Source: UBA2402 sp044371005 (GTDB lineage: Bacteria > Planctomycetota > Phycisphaerae > Phycisphaerales > UBA1924). Taken from it: a stretch of DNA of 57,650 bases. This document shows positions 16,491-25,069 of the stretch, one piece after another. Every line of letters begins with the position of its first letter. The stretch's first letter is position 1. The position numbers were made by a program, and so were the translations under genes. The DNA lies in contig JBILUL010000011.1 of the NCBI GenBank assembly GCA_044371005.1, positions 1 to 57,650 of the forward strand, written 5' to 3'. Below the pieces are notes generated by a model. It saw only the letters and a list, made by a program, of their open reading frames with translations. It had not been told where the DNA came from and searched no databases.

Positions 16491-19400
16491 TTGGAGTTTT
16501 CAACAACTGCCAACATCATCCTTAAGAAACTCATCACGGCTGGAAGCCCGCTGACGACCACCGCACTCCAATCGCTACTCCCCAGCACAAGCGCTCCCGA
16601 GCTGATTCGTGCCATCAAGGAGCTTTCAGCCCATGGGTTGGTGGAGAAGACACCCCTTGGCATACGCTCGACGTCGCGATGCTCGGTTGTCCAAATGGCC
16701 GCGGAGGTTGGAGGCCAACATCCAGTTACGCCGCCTCGCCAAAATACAACCCAATCGCGATGGGATCAGTTTCGCCGTTTGTGCCGGTTCTACGCCGAGT
16801 GTGCTCGTTTGGAGGAACGCGGGGCGATCCAAGTGCGGGCCGACGAGGAGGGGGATCAATTCCTCAGCCTCTCGGGTACTATGAACTTGGATGGGTTCTC
16901 CACCGCCAGCGGCATGATATTGTCGACCAACGAAGAGCTCGATCGATTCGTGAGTTTTGCCAAGACTCGAAAGCGTCATCCCTCGCTGTTTCTGGGAGGC
17001 CCACTCTATGTCACCGTAGCCAAAGACCGGGACACGGGTGAGACTTATCGCCTTGTGCGACCGATCTTCGTCGCGCAGGTCGTCGCGCGGCAGCTCCCCA
17101 TGGGGGTTCAGTTCAGCATCCCTGCCGATCGCGTTGCGAATCCTGGCGGCGTCGAGGTCAACCATCGATGGCTGGAGAGTCGTTTCCGCGATCCTGCTGA
17201 ACGGAAAGAGTTTCTCACCAATGTTGGCCTGCTCTCGCATGAGGAATGGAACCAAGCGGAGGAAGGGCCACGGAGCCTTGGCACCGTCTCCTTGGCCGAC
17301 GCGACCATGCGCCTTCGCGCGAGTTACCCCAAATGGTGGAAAGAGAGCGGGGACCTCACCGACCCGCCTCGAACCCCGCGGCTCGATCGCGTCACGGAGA
17401 GTGGCGTTTATTGTCGGGTTATCCTTGTCCAGCAACAGGAGCTCAAGTTCAGCGGAAGGTTGTACAAGGAGCTCATGACGCTCGCGGATCAGACTTCGGA
17501 TGAAGACCTAGATCGGACCGCGCTTCGCTGGCTGTTTCCCCACTCTCCGCGCACCGAGGCCCCCAGCGCACCATCCAGCAGCGGACCAACGCCAGAGGCG
17601 TTACCGCCGCCGAGCCTGAAGGCGATCAATCCTGAGCAAACGGAAGCCATCCGTCGCTCGCTGAAGGAGAAGCTCCTGGTGGTAACGGGCCCGCCCGGCA
17701 CCGGAAAGTCGGTGGTCGTGCAACACGCCATGATCGCGAACGCCCTCGTAGGGCAAAGCGTGCTCTTCGCAAGTCGCAATCACGAAGCAATCAGGGCAGT
17801 TGTGCCCGCATTGAACGCGACCGTTGAGCCCGAGCAACTGGTCTGCTGGCCTGGGCAGCGTTCCGATGGCGGTGCAAGAGGTGAGTGGTTTCGGGTGATG
17901 GCCGCCCTCTTGGCACGCCCGCGCCGACATGATGTTCTCGACACGTTCGAGGGAGCCAAGTTGAGATTGGCCGACGCCCAGCAGAGGCTCATGCAGGCCG
18001 AATCGGCGGTCAGCACGTGGATTGACACTAGGTCACGCCTAGCCGCGCTGGAGCAGGCACTTTCAGACGCAGATCAGCTTTTGGGCAGTGGTACGCTAGC
18101 CCGCGCTGGTGCCGCAAGTTCCCTGCCTACAGCAGCGCAGCTTCGCAGGCTTATCGAGGAGCTTTCGCCACCCAAACAGCCGAGTCTCCTTGGTGCAATT
18201 GTCCGCGCACTCGGCTGGTTCCGTGCACGACAGACGATACGTCGCGCCGAACAGGTTCACCAAGAATTCGCAGACGCAGTCGGCGTCGAAACGATTCCAG
18301 CGACTTCGACATTGGCCGATGACCGCACTAGGCTGATCAACGCCCTCGTCCATTGGGTCCGGGTTGCAGATGTTTCGGTGCAACTGAGGCAGCGAGAGGA
18401 ACTCGTCAAGAGCCTCAAGGCCGCACCCGCCCCCAAGGCAACGCTCTCCCGACTTCAGCAGAGCCGGGCACGCCTTGAAGCGTGCACGCGAGAGACCCTC
18501 CTCGCACTCTCACAGGCAGCAGCGGCATCGATTTCGCCGGAGCAAAGGAAGCAGTTCGCGGAGTTGTCAGCGGCCCTCCAAAATGCGGTCGGAGCCCCAA
18601 CCCCGCGTCAGCTCCGAATGGTCGAGAAATCGCTGCGTGCGGTCTTCCCGGTGCTCCTCCAGAAGTTTCCGCTCTGGACGGTCACCAACCTCTCCGCGCA
18701 TTCCTCGCTCCCGCTGGCACCTGCCAGCTTCGACCTCTTGATCATCGACGAGGCATCCCAGTGCGACATCGGGTCGGTCGTCCCTCTGTTGTTCCGTGCA
18801 AAGCGAGCTCTGATAGTTGGGGATCCGATGCAATTACGCCACGTGGCGCAGATTGCGGCCGACGTCGAGTACCGCCTCCGTGACGGAATGGGCCTAGCTG
18901 GCAGCGCCGAGTTAGAGAGGTATTCGCATCGCGTCAACTCCATGTACCATCTCGCCTCAAGCAGCCTGGATAACAGGAACCCCGTCGAACTCTTGGGGCA
19001 TTTCCGGTGTCACCCGGATATCGCGGCGTTCATGAACAGCGCCTTCTACAACCGCACGCTGGATGTCCTGACCAATGAACACGCACTCGTTGGCCCGTCC
19101 GTGTCCGGCTGGCGGCGTACGGGTTGCGAGTGGGTCGATGTCACCGGAAACGTCCTCGGGGCTACCAGCGGCTGCCATTGCCCAGCGGAAGCCGATGTCA
19201 TTCTGGACCACCTGCGGGCCCTCGAAGCGTCACACTACAAGGGCACAGTCGGCGTCGTAACGCCGTTTCGCGTGCAAGCTAATCGTATTTGCGACAAGGT
19301 GACCGCGTCGCTCAGAAGCGACACTTTGGACCGCTGGCGCTTCGTCGCGAACACCGCCGACGCTTTCCAGGGGGGCGAGCGAGACCTCATCCTGTTCAGC

Positions 19401-19922
19401 CTCTCGGCGTCTGAAGAGATGCCTCCAGGCTCGCGAATGGCTCTTGCCGGATCCCCGAATCGCTTCAACGTGGCAACGAGCCGTGCGCGGGCGCTTCTCC
19501 GCGTGTTTGGAAACAGGCAGTGGGCCACGCGCTGCGGAATTCCCCACATCCAGGCCCTGGTGCAAGCTTGCGAGGTTCAGGAGCGAGCAGCCGATGCGCC
19601 GATCCGCACCGATCTAATCGGGCCCGTCTGGGAGCCGCGATTCGCCGCGGCACTGCGGGATGCCGGCCTGCCAGTGCGACAGCAATACCAAGCTTGCGGC
19701 AGGTTTCTTGATATTGCGCTCTTGCGCGACAACACAAAAATTGACATCGAGGTTGATGGCGAGTGCCACCGCGATGTTCACGGTAGGCGACGACTTGACG
19801 ACGTTTACCGGGATCAACTCCTGGAGGCTGCTGGATGGACGATTGAGCGCTTCTGGGTTTACCAGCTTCGCGAGGACTTCGACACCTGTGTGAAGCGAGT
19901 ACAGTCCATCTGGAATGGCTAA
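16491..19922 (+). CDS. UPF1-like SF1 helicase fused to a Vsr/DUF559-type nuclease (CnuH-like)
   Basis: The 1143-residue protein starts at TTG 16491, with GGAGG 8 nt upstream. Residues 1-70 look like a winged helix. The SF1 helicase has Walker A GPPGTGKS (about 399-406), motif II DEASQCD (about 752), GDPMQLRHV, HFRCHPDIAAFM, a motif V segment TADAFQGGERDLILFSLS and motif VI NVATSRARALL (about 992). A coiled or helical insert of about 250 residues sits between motifs Ia and II. From about 1045 to the end is a Vsr/MTES_1575-like endonuclease: IEVDGECH, RRRLDDVYRDQLLEAAGW and ERFWVYQL. It overlaps the next gene by 8 bp. UPF1-like helicases with fused nucleases are known partners of CoCoNuT McrBC systems; assignment as CnuH is inferred. 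Confidence 0.85.
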   Translation: MEFSTTANIILKKLITAGSPLTTTALQSLLPSTSAPELIRAIKELSAHGLVEKTPLGIRSTSRCSVVQMAAEVGGQHPVTPPRQNTTQSRWDQFRRLCRFYAECARLEERGAIQVRADEEGDQFLSLSGTMNLDGFSTASGMILSTNEELDRFVSFAKTRKRHPSLFLGGPLYVTVAKDRDTGETYRLVRPIFVAQVVARQLPMGVQFSIPADRVANPGGVEVNHRWLESRFRDPAERKEFLTNVGLLSHEEWNQAEEGPRSLGTVSLADATMRLRASYPKWWKESGDLTDPPRTPRLDRVTESGVYCRVILVQQQELKFSGRLYKELMTLADQTSDEDLDRTALRWLFPHSPRTEAPSAPSSSGPTPEALPPPSLKAINPEQTEAIRRSLKEKLLVVTGPPGTGKSVVVQHAMIANALVGQSVLFASRNHEAIRAVVPALNATVEPEQLVCWPGQRSDGGARGEWFRVMAALLARPRRHDVLDTFEGAKLRLADAQQRLMQAESAVSTWIDTRSRLAALEQALSDADQLLGSGTLARAGAASSLPTAAQLRRLIEELSPPKQPSLLGAIVRALGWFRARQTIRRAEQVHQEFADAVGVETIPATSTLADDRTRLINALVHWVRVADVSVQLRQREELVKSLKAAPAPKATLSRLQQSRARLEACTRETLLALSQAAAASISPEQRKQFAELSAALQNAVGAPTPRQLRMVEKSLRAVFPVLLQKFPLWTVTNLSAHSSLPLAPASFDLLIIDEASQCDIGSVVPLLFRAKRALIVGDPMQLRHVAQIAADVEYRLRDGMGLAGSAELERYSHRVNSMYHLASSSLDNRNPVELLGHFRCHPDIAAFMNSAFYNRTLDVLTNEHALVGPSVSGWRRTGCEWVDVTGNVLGATSGCHCPAEADVILDHLRALEASHYKGTVGVVTPFRVQANRICDKVTASLRSDTLDRWRFVANTADAFQGGERDLILFSLSASEEMPPGSRMALAGSPNRFNVATSRARALLRVFGNRQWATRCGIPHIQALVQACEVQERAADAPIRTDLIGPVWEPRFAAALRDAGLPVRQQYQACGRFLDIALLRDNTKIDIEVDGECHRDVHGRRRLDDVYRDQLLEAAGWTIERFWVYQLREDFDTCVKRVQSIWNG

Positions 19923-21243
19923 CGCGGAGAACAATCCCATGTCAAAGACGCCTCTTTCAGAGCAAACCAAAGCAGCACCCCCTAAGTCGGGATATTGGTG
20001 GTGGCTCTGGCCAGCTCTTGCGACGGTTCTGGCCGTAGTGTCGATCCTAAGTCTCTTCCCGGGGCTGGGAGCGCTACGCACATTCGAGTCCCAGAACGCT
20101 GCATGGATCAACGACCAAGCTCGCCGCAATACATTCCGGGAAGACGCGGAGAAGGAACAGCGTGCTTTCGAACAGGCCGTGGCCGACCACCAGACGAAGC
20201 TTGCAGATTTGCAGTCCAAGTCCAGCGTGGCAGAGGAACAACTCAAGACTCAGCAGCCGCTCCTCTCGCAACTTGAGCAGGCCCGGAGGGACCTCACCAA
20301 TGCCAAACAGGAGCGACTCGCCGCGGAGAGTGCGCGAGAGGCCGCAATCAGGGAGAGTGAATCGCTCGCAACCGCAGTCAAGACGCTCCAGAGCCAGCAA
20401 CAGAGCTTGTCCACCGTCGTTTCGGAGCTCAAGACGCTTCAGGCCGAACGAGATCAGATTTCAAAGGACCTCACCTCGCTCACCCAGAACCTGAGCCAGG
20501 CACGCACCAACCTGAGCGGCACAACAGACCAGTTTGTTCAGGCCAAATCGGAGCTCGCAGTACTCCAGACAAGCCGTGCCAACGAGGAGGCGAAGCTCCA
20601 GGCGATTCGGGATAACGCCCAGCAGGCAGCCGTCCTCGACTCCCAGATTCAACAGAAGCAACAGCAGGTCGACCGCCTCAAGAGCGATACTACTTCACTG
20701 CAGCAGCGGCTTCAGGGGCTCCAGATGGACTTGGATGACGAGTTGAAGCGGGCGGCCAGTGCTCGTGACACCCGCAAGAAGGAGATCGACGCCGAGGTCA
20801 AGAAGCTCACAGACGCGCGTGACACCCTCACCGTGGAACGCTCCACGCTGGCGGACCAGGTTGCCGCCGGAAAATCGCAGTTGGCGGACCTCCTGGCAAA
20901 GGTCGATCGCGCAAAGACTGATGCTGCGACTCAAGCCAAGGCCTCATCGGAGGTCGAACGGCTCTCGGGGCAGGAGCGGGACCTCCGTGCTCGAGTAACC
21001 TCGCTTGATGAACAGATCAAGGCTTCCACCGGCACACTCGGTTCGCTCCGCGATGAAGAGGCCAAGCTTCGGCAACAAATCCAAACCCTGCTAAGCGATC
21101 AACAGTCCACTGTGACCCGTCTCCAAGGACTAGCCCCGCTCCTTGGCGCCACGTTTGACGCACTCTCGCAGCAAATCAAGAAGTTCAACCAACAGAGTCC
21201 CCCGCCGGCGGATGCCGGCAAGCAGCCGGAGGGTAAGCCATGA
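19915..21243 (+). CDS. Membrane-anchored coiled-coil protein of the defence operon
   Basis: The 442-residue protein has one transmembrane segment near residues 27-50 (YWWWLWPALATVLAVVSILS), then a predicted coiled coil from about residue 75 to 425, rich in Gln, Glu, Lys and Ser with heptad patterns such as LQAERDQISKDLTSLTQNL. The tail is short and Pro-rich. No catalytic motif is seen. The long rod should project from the inner membrane into the cytoplasm. The gene overlaps the helicase gene by 8 bp and the next gene by 4 bp (ATGA), so all are translationally coupled. Its role may be scaffold or sensor for the McrB-like partner, which has a similar TM-plus-coil N terminus. ATG 19939 is an alternative start. 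Confidence 0.75.
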   Translation: MANAENNPMSKTPLSEQTKAAPPKSGYWWWLWPALATVLAVVSILSLFPGLGALRTFESQNAAWINDQARRNTFREDAEKEQRAFEQAVADHQTKLADLQSKSSVAEEQLKTQQPLLSQLEQARRDLTNAKQERLAAESAREAAIRESESLATAVKTLQSQQQSLSTVVSELKTLQAERDQISKDLTSLTQNLSQARTNLSGTTDQFVQAKSELAVLQTSRANEEAKLQAIRDNAQQAAVLDSQIQQKQQQVDRLKSDTTSLQQRLQGLQMDLDDELKRAASARDTRKKEIDAEVKKLTDARDTLTVERSTLADQVAAGKSQLADLLAKVDRAKTDAATQAKASSEVERLSGQERDLRARVTSLDEQIKASTGTLGSLRDEEAKLRQQIQTLLSDQQSTVTRLQGLAPLLGATFDALSQQIKKFNQQSPPPADAGKQPEGKP

Positions 21244-23387
21244 ACGACCCGCTCTTCTGGTACCTTGTGAGCACGATTGGGGCTTCGGTCGGACTAGGGC
21301 TGGTCTTGGTGCTGACCTTTCTGACCGCCAAGGAACGGTCTCAGCTGCCCGAGGCATGCCGTTTTGCGAGACTCGGCGACATGATCAAGGACTCAGAGCA
21401 ACGGCTGAGTGACGCGATCGCCGCCAAGGATGCCATGGCGTCGGAGGTCGCGAGAGGTCGGCTTGTCGTCGAGGAGGCGAAAGTCCGTCAACGGTGGCTT
21501 GAGGATAATCGGACTCTCCTACTTACGATCGAATCGGAGCGGAAGCAGCAGTTGGAACTCCAAAGGGAGATCGCTCAGCTTCTCGAAACAAAGGACCGAG
21601 AGCAAGATGCATGTGACGCTTTGAAGTTGGAGGCCTCGACGGCCAAGCTCGACCGCGACCATTTGCATGCGCAACTGGAGTCGGCCAAGGCCGACCTTGG
21701 TCGGGTCACCGAGTCGCTCCAAGGGGCCGCTAAGCAGAACCAAGAGCAACTCGCCCGTCGTGATGAGGCGGCCAAGTCCGCTGCGGACGCCGAGACTCGT
21801 GCAGCCGCTGCGCGGGCATCGCATGAATCTATCCAAATGGAGTTAAAACGAGCGACAGATCAACTGGCGCAACTGACAAAGGAGGTCACGGAACTCAGTA
21901 GATCGAAAGCGCAGCTCGACACGCAATGTGCCGGGCTGTTGGCCCGCAAGACGGAGATCGAATCGCAGATAGCGGATGCCAAGAAGGAGTTCGAGCGTTT
22001 CCGAGAAGGCGAGGAGAAGCGACGTAAGGACTTCGAACGGCAAACCAAGGAGTTCATCGAGCAGCAGCAAAGACACTTGGATCAGATGCGCTCGCAGATC
22101 GACAAGGACATTGAAGCCGCCAAACAGAAAGGAATCGACCACGGGGTTTCCTCAGGGAGCACGAAGCTGCAAGATCGAATCGCCGAGATCTGGTCGCCCG
22201 CCATTCCCGCGATGGCACTTACTGAAGTCATGCCAGATCGCACTGAGGATGAGGCTCTTGAAGGAGTTCGCAACGATCTCGACAAATTGGGGTTGCAGTT
22301 CCATCCACGGGTGGTTAACGCGTTTCACACATCATTGAAGATCGCAAATGACTCGCCGATGGTCGTGCTTGCGGGCATCAGCGGTACCGGCAAGAGTCTC
22401 CTCCCAAAGAGGTACGCGGAGTCAATGGGCGTCCACCTGATGACGGTTCCGGTCCAGCCGCGTTGGGACAGTCCCCAGGATCTACTCGGGTTTTTCAATC
22501 ACCTGCAGGGCAAATACGTGCCTACTGAACTGCTTCGCGCTCTGGTGCAGATGGAGCAGCACGGACGTGCGCCCGGCCGGAATTGGCCCGAACCAAGCAA
22601 AGGGTTCGATTCGAAATCCAATCAGATGTTGTTGGTCCTTCTCGACGAAATGAACCTCGCTAGGATTGAGTACTACTTTAGCGACTTCTTGAGCATCCTT
22701 GAGAACCGCCGAGATATCGCTTCAACCAAGGATCCAGCGCAAAGGCGAAAGGGAGAGTTTGTACTGGATGTCGGACCCGGAGGCAAGGACGGTGAGGAGT
22801 TCAGGCTCTTCGTCGACCGCAACGTGCTCTTTGTTGGCACCATGAACGAAGACGAGTCGACCCAATCACTGTCGGATAAGGTGGTGGACCGAGCCAACGT
22901 CCTTCGGTTCGCTCCCCCTAAGAACTTTACCGCAACGACAGCGGTAGCAGCCCAACTGTCACCACGCAAGAAACACCTGAGCTTTGACACGTGGGCTAAC
23001 TGGTGCAAGAGCAGTGATGCCAGTTTGTTCCAGCCGGACCAAACAAAGCGGATTGAGGAGTCGATCGGCAAGCTCTCGGAAGCGCTCAAGCAGGTGGGCC
23101 GTCCGTTCGGGCATCGCGTGAATCGATCGATCCACGCCTATGTTCGTCAGTATCCTTTGCGAACTGACGAAGGGATCGCATTCGCGCTCGCCGACCAGAT
23201 CGAACAGCGGATCCTACCGAAACTCCGGGGGATTGACCTCTCGTTGGAGACCGCGAAACGGGCGGTAAATACCGTTGGCGCGGTCGTGCAGACGCTGGGC
23301 GATCTGCCTCTGGTTCAGGCTGTTCGCGATGGTCAGGCCGGTCAGCAGTTCCTGTGGATGGGTGTTGACCGAGGAGGGGCGATCTAG
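21240..23387 (+). CDS. McrB-like AAA+ NTPase with N-terminal TM segment and coiled coil (CnuB-like)
   Basis: The 715-residue protein has a TM segment at about residues 5-28, a coiled coil from about 45 to 300 and an AAA+ domain from about 340. The domain has Walker A GISGTGKS (about 378-385), VPVQPRWDSPQDLLGFFN, Walker B VLLDEMNLARIEYYFSDFL (Asp469/Glu470) and TMNEDESTQSLSDKVVDRA (about 534). McrB GTPases carry MNxxDR at this last place; here it reads MNEDES, so nucleotide choice may differ. McrB motors form hexamers that activate an McrC nuclease; the following gene encodes one. The coiled coil replaces the usual McrB modified-DNA reader, the defining feature of coiled-coil nuclease tandems. 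Confidence 0.85.
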   Translation: MNDPLFWYLVSTIGASVGLGLVLVLTFLTAKERSQLPEACRFARLGDMIKDSEQRLSDAIAAKDAMASEVARGRLVVEEAKVRQRWLEDNRTLLLTIESERKQQLELQREIAQLLETKDREQDACDALKLEASTAKLDRDHLHAQLESAKADLGRVTESLQGAAKQNQEQLARRDEAAKSAADAETRAAAARASHESIQMELKRATDQLAQLTKEVTELSRSKAQLDTQCAGLLARKTEIESQIADAKKEFERFREGEEKRRKDFERQTKEFIEQQQRHLDQMRSQIDKDIEAAKQKGIDHGVSSGSTKLQDRIAEIWSPAIPAMALTEVMPDRTEDEALEGVRNDLDKLGLQFHPRVVNAFHTSLKIANDSPMVVLAGISGTGKSLLPKRYAESMGVHLMTVPVQPRWDSPQDLLGFFNHLQGKYVPTELLRALVQMEQHGRAPGRNWPEPSKGFDSKSNQMLLVLLDEMNLARIEYYFSDFLSILENRRDIASTKDPAQRRKGEFVLDVGPGGKDGEEFRLFVDRNVLFVGTMNEDESTQSLSDKVVDRANVLRFAPPKNFTATTAVAAQLSPRKKHLSFDTWANWCKSSDASLFQPDQTKRIEESIGKLSEALKQVGRPFGHRVNRSIHAYVRQYPLRTDEGIAFALADQIEQRILPKLRGIDLSLETAKRAVNTVGAVVQTLGDLPLVQAVRDGQAGQQFLWMGVDRGGAI

Positions 23388-23395
23388 CCTGGCTG

Positions 23396-25069
23396 ATGCC
23401 TAGTCCCTCGCCTGATTACTGCGACTTGGCGTGGAGCGACGAGCCGCGGGCGACGAGCCCGACGGACTCCCGTTGCTGGCTGATGGGAGCTCGTTCTCTT
23501 CGATCGGTCTTCGCACTCCCGTCCGGCGCAAAACTCCCATCCGCAAGCTCCGCTAGTCCCGAAGTCCGTCGATTCGAGCTCCCAGCAGGGGTAGCGGGAC
23601 GACCCGGCGACCGCGAGTCGATCCAGCTGGTGCTTCGTCCGGACCTCGGCGTGGACGCCGAGGTCGTGTGTTCCCGGCCGACGGATGTCGGCCGGTTTAG
23701 AGGGGAGCTTCCCGAAGACCTAACGACCCTGACGCCGGAGGAACGCGAGGCGATCGATGCCCAGAACGCAATTGGGCAACATATTGAGCTCGTGAACACC
23801 GCCTGTGACGAGGCTCCTGCCGACCCGCTCCGCCGCCTGCGCAGAGACGGTGTGATCGCGATCGACTTCGTCGATCTCATTTGCACTTGGAAGAAGACAA
23901 TGGAAGGCGCTGACGCGCGGTACGCGCTCATAGTGCGCATCGCAGCCGAGGTGGCGTCGCTCCTGGAGGACGTCTGCCGTCGGCCCCGGCGAGTCTTGCG
24001 GCGTGAGCGGGCCATGGAGGACCTGGCGAGAATCTCGCAAGTAGACGCTGCCTGCATTCGGTGGATCAGCCGGCAGCCAGGCCGATCCGTTGCCGAGAAA
24101 GCCGGCCCGAAACAGCAGTTGCTCAGCGTTGTCCGAGTCGAGCATGCCGACACTCTCGAAAACAGAGTGCTGCGCGACTTTGCGGTGCGGGCCATCCGCG
24201 AGTCCGACGCTTATTGTGTAGAGAATCGCGCATTCCGCGACGGCCCTCGGGTTCAACAAGTCAGTCGGTTCCGCCGGCTGCTCCACCGCCTGCTCCGCGA
24301 GACCGATCTTGCAACAGTGTCGCCCCTGTCGGGCTATCCGGAGCCGAACTACGTGCTCATGTTCGACGAGCGGTACAAAGTGGTCTGGCACTGGTACCAG
24401 AAGCTACGCCGCCTCCAGCAGGAGCAGGAAGACCTGTGGCGCTGGCGTCACCGTGTGTGGGCCGAGATCGTGCTATGCAACATCTTGGTGACGTTGCATG
24501 AGTTGTCTGCCGAGTTGATTGGTGATCGCCCGCTCTTCCGGGCCCCGCTCTACTTGCGCCAAGAGCCGCAGGACGGCGAGGCATCTGGGCGATTCCTCGA
24601 TGCTCGATCGCTCTTTCCGCTTTTCATTGGCCCCGAAAACACGAGTCAGGTCACTGAGGTCACGGTGCCTGACGAAGCTGCCTCCGCTCAAGAGCGGGAC
24701 AGCCGCCTCGGTCGGCTTCGTAAGCTGAATCCGGACATCATCCTTCGCACCGGACCGCTCTCCGTCCCGGTGACCGAACGGTCGCTCGTGGGAATTTGGA
24801 CCGAGTTTACCCCAAGCGGAAGTGAACACGATGCCGCCATCGAGGCCAAGAACCTCGAAGAAACGATCAAGTCTGCTCGAATCTCCGGCACCTCTGGCGT
24901 CCTCATTCGCCCCTCCAAGCGGAGTTCTGCCGGGACTTCCCTGTTAGAGGGTTTCGACTTTGCCAGCCAACGAAATCGCCCAACCTTGGGCTGCCGCTTG
25001 CCTATGGATCAGAAGCAGGCCGTGAACTACCTCAAACAAGCCTTACCCGTTTTTCTGGGGGCCTCGTGA
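23396..25069 (+). CDS. McrC-like PD-(D/E)XK nuclease (CnuC-like, DUF2357-type)
   Basis: The 557-residue protein begins with about 200 residues of beta-rich then helical sequence of the kind that contacts the McrB ring. A conserved helical middle (LENRVLRDFAVRAI and VWHWYQKLRRLQQEQEDLW) resembles DUF2357/McrC-type proteins. The nuclease core has NPDIILR (Asp447) and AAIEAKN (Glu483, Lys485), a PD-(D/E)XK triad with about 36 residues between Asp and Glu. The gene starts 8 bp after the McrB-like gene and overlaps the Hsp70-like gene by 4 bp (GTGA). It should cut nucleic acid when activated by the McrB-like motor; RNA or DNA preference cannot be read from sequence. Confidence 0.8.
   Translation: MPSPSPDYCDLAWSDEPRATSPTDSRCWLMGARSLRSVFALPSGAKLPSASSASPEVRRFELPAGVAGRPGDRESIQLVLRPDLGVDAEVVCSRPTDVGRFRGELPEDLTTLTPEEREAIDAQNAIGQHIELVNTACDEAPADPLRRLRRDGVIAIDFVDLICTWKKTMEGADARYALIVRIAAEVASLLEDVCRRPRRVLRRERAMEDLARISQVDAACIRWISRQPGRSVAEKAGPKQQLLSVVRVEHADTLENRVLRDFAVRAIRESDAYCVENRAFRDGPRVQQVSRFRRLLHRLLRETDLATVSPLSGYPEPNYVLMFDERYKVVWHWYQKLRRLQQEQEDLWRWRHRVWAEIVLCNILVTLHELSAELIGDRPLFRAPLYLRQEPQDGEASGRFLDARSLFPLFIGPENTSQVTEVTVPDEAASAQERDSRLGRLRKLNPDIILRTGPLSVPVTERSLVGIWTEFTPSGSEHDAAIEAKNLEETIKSARISGTSGVLIRPSKRSSAGTSLLEGFDFASQRNRPTLGCRLPMDQKQAVNYLKQALPVFLGAS

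Noticed and set aside
19915..23387. Zorya-type (ZorA/ZorB-like) system
   Set aside because: The TM coiled-coil protein has a single TM segment and no MotA-like channel domain, and no ZorB/OmpA-like gene is present. The McrB/McrC signals fit better.
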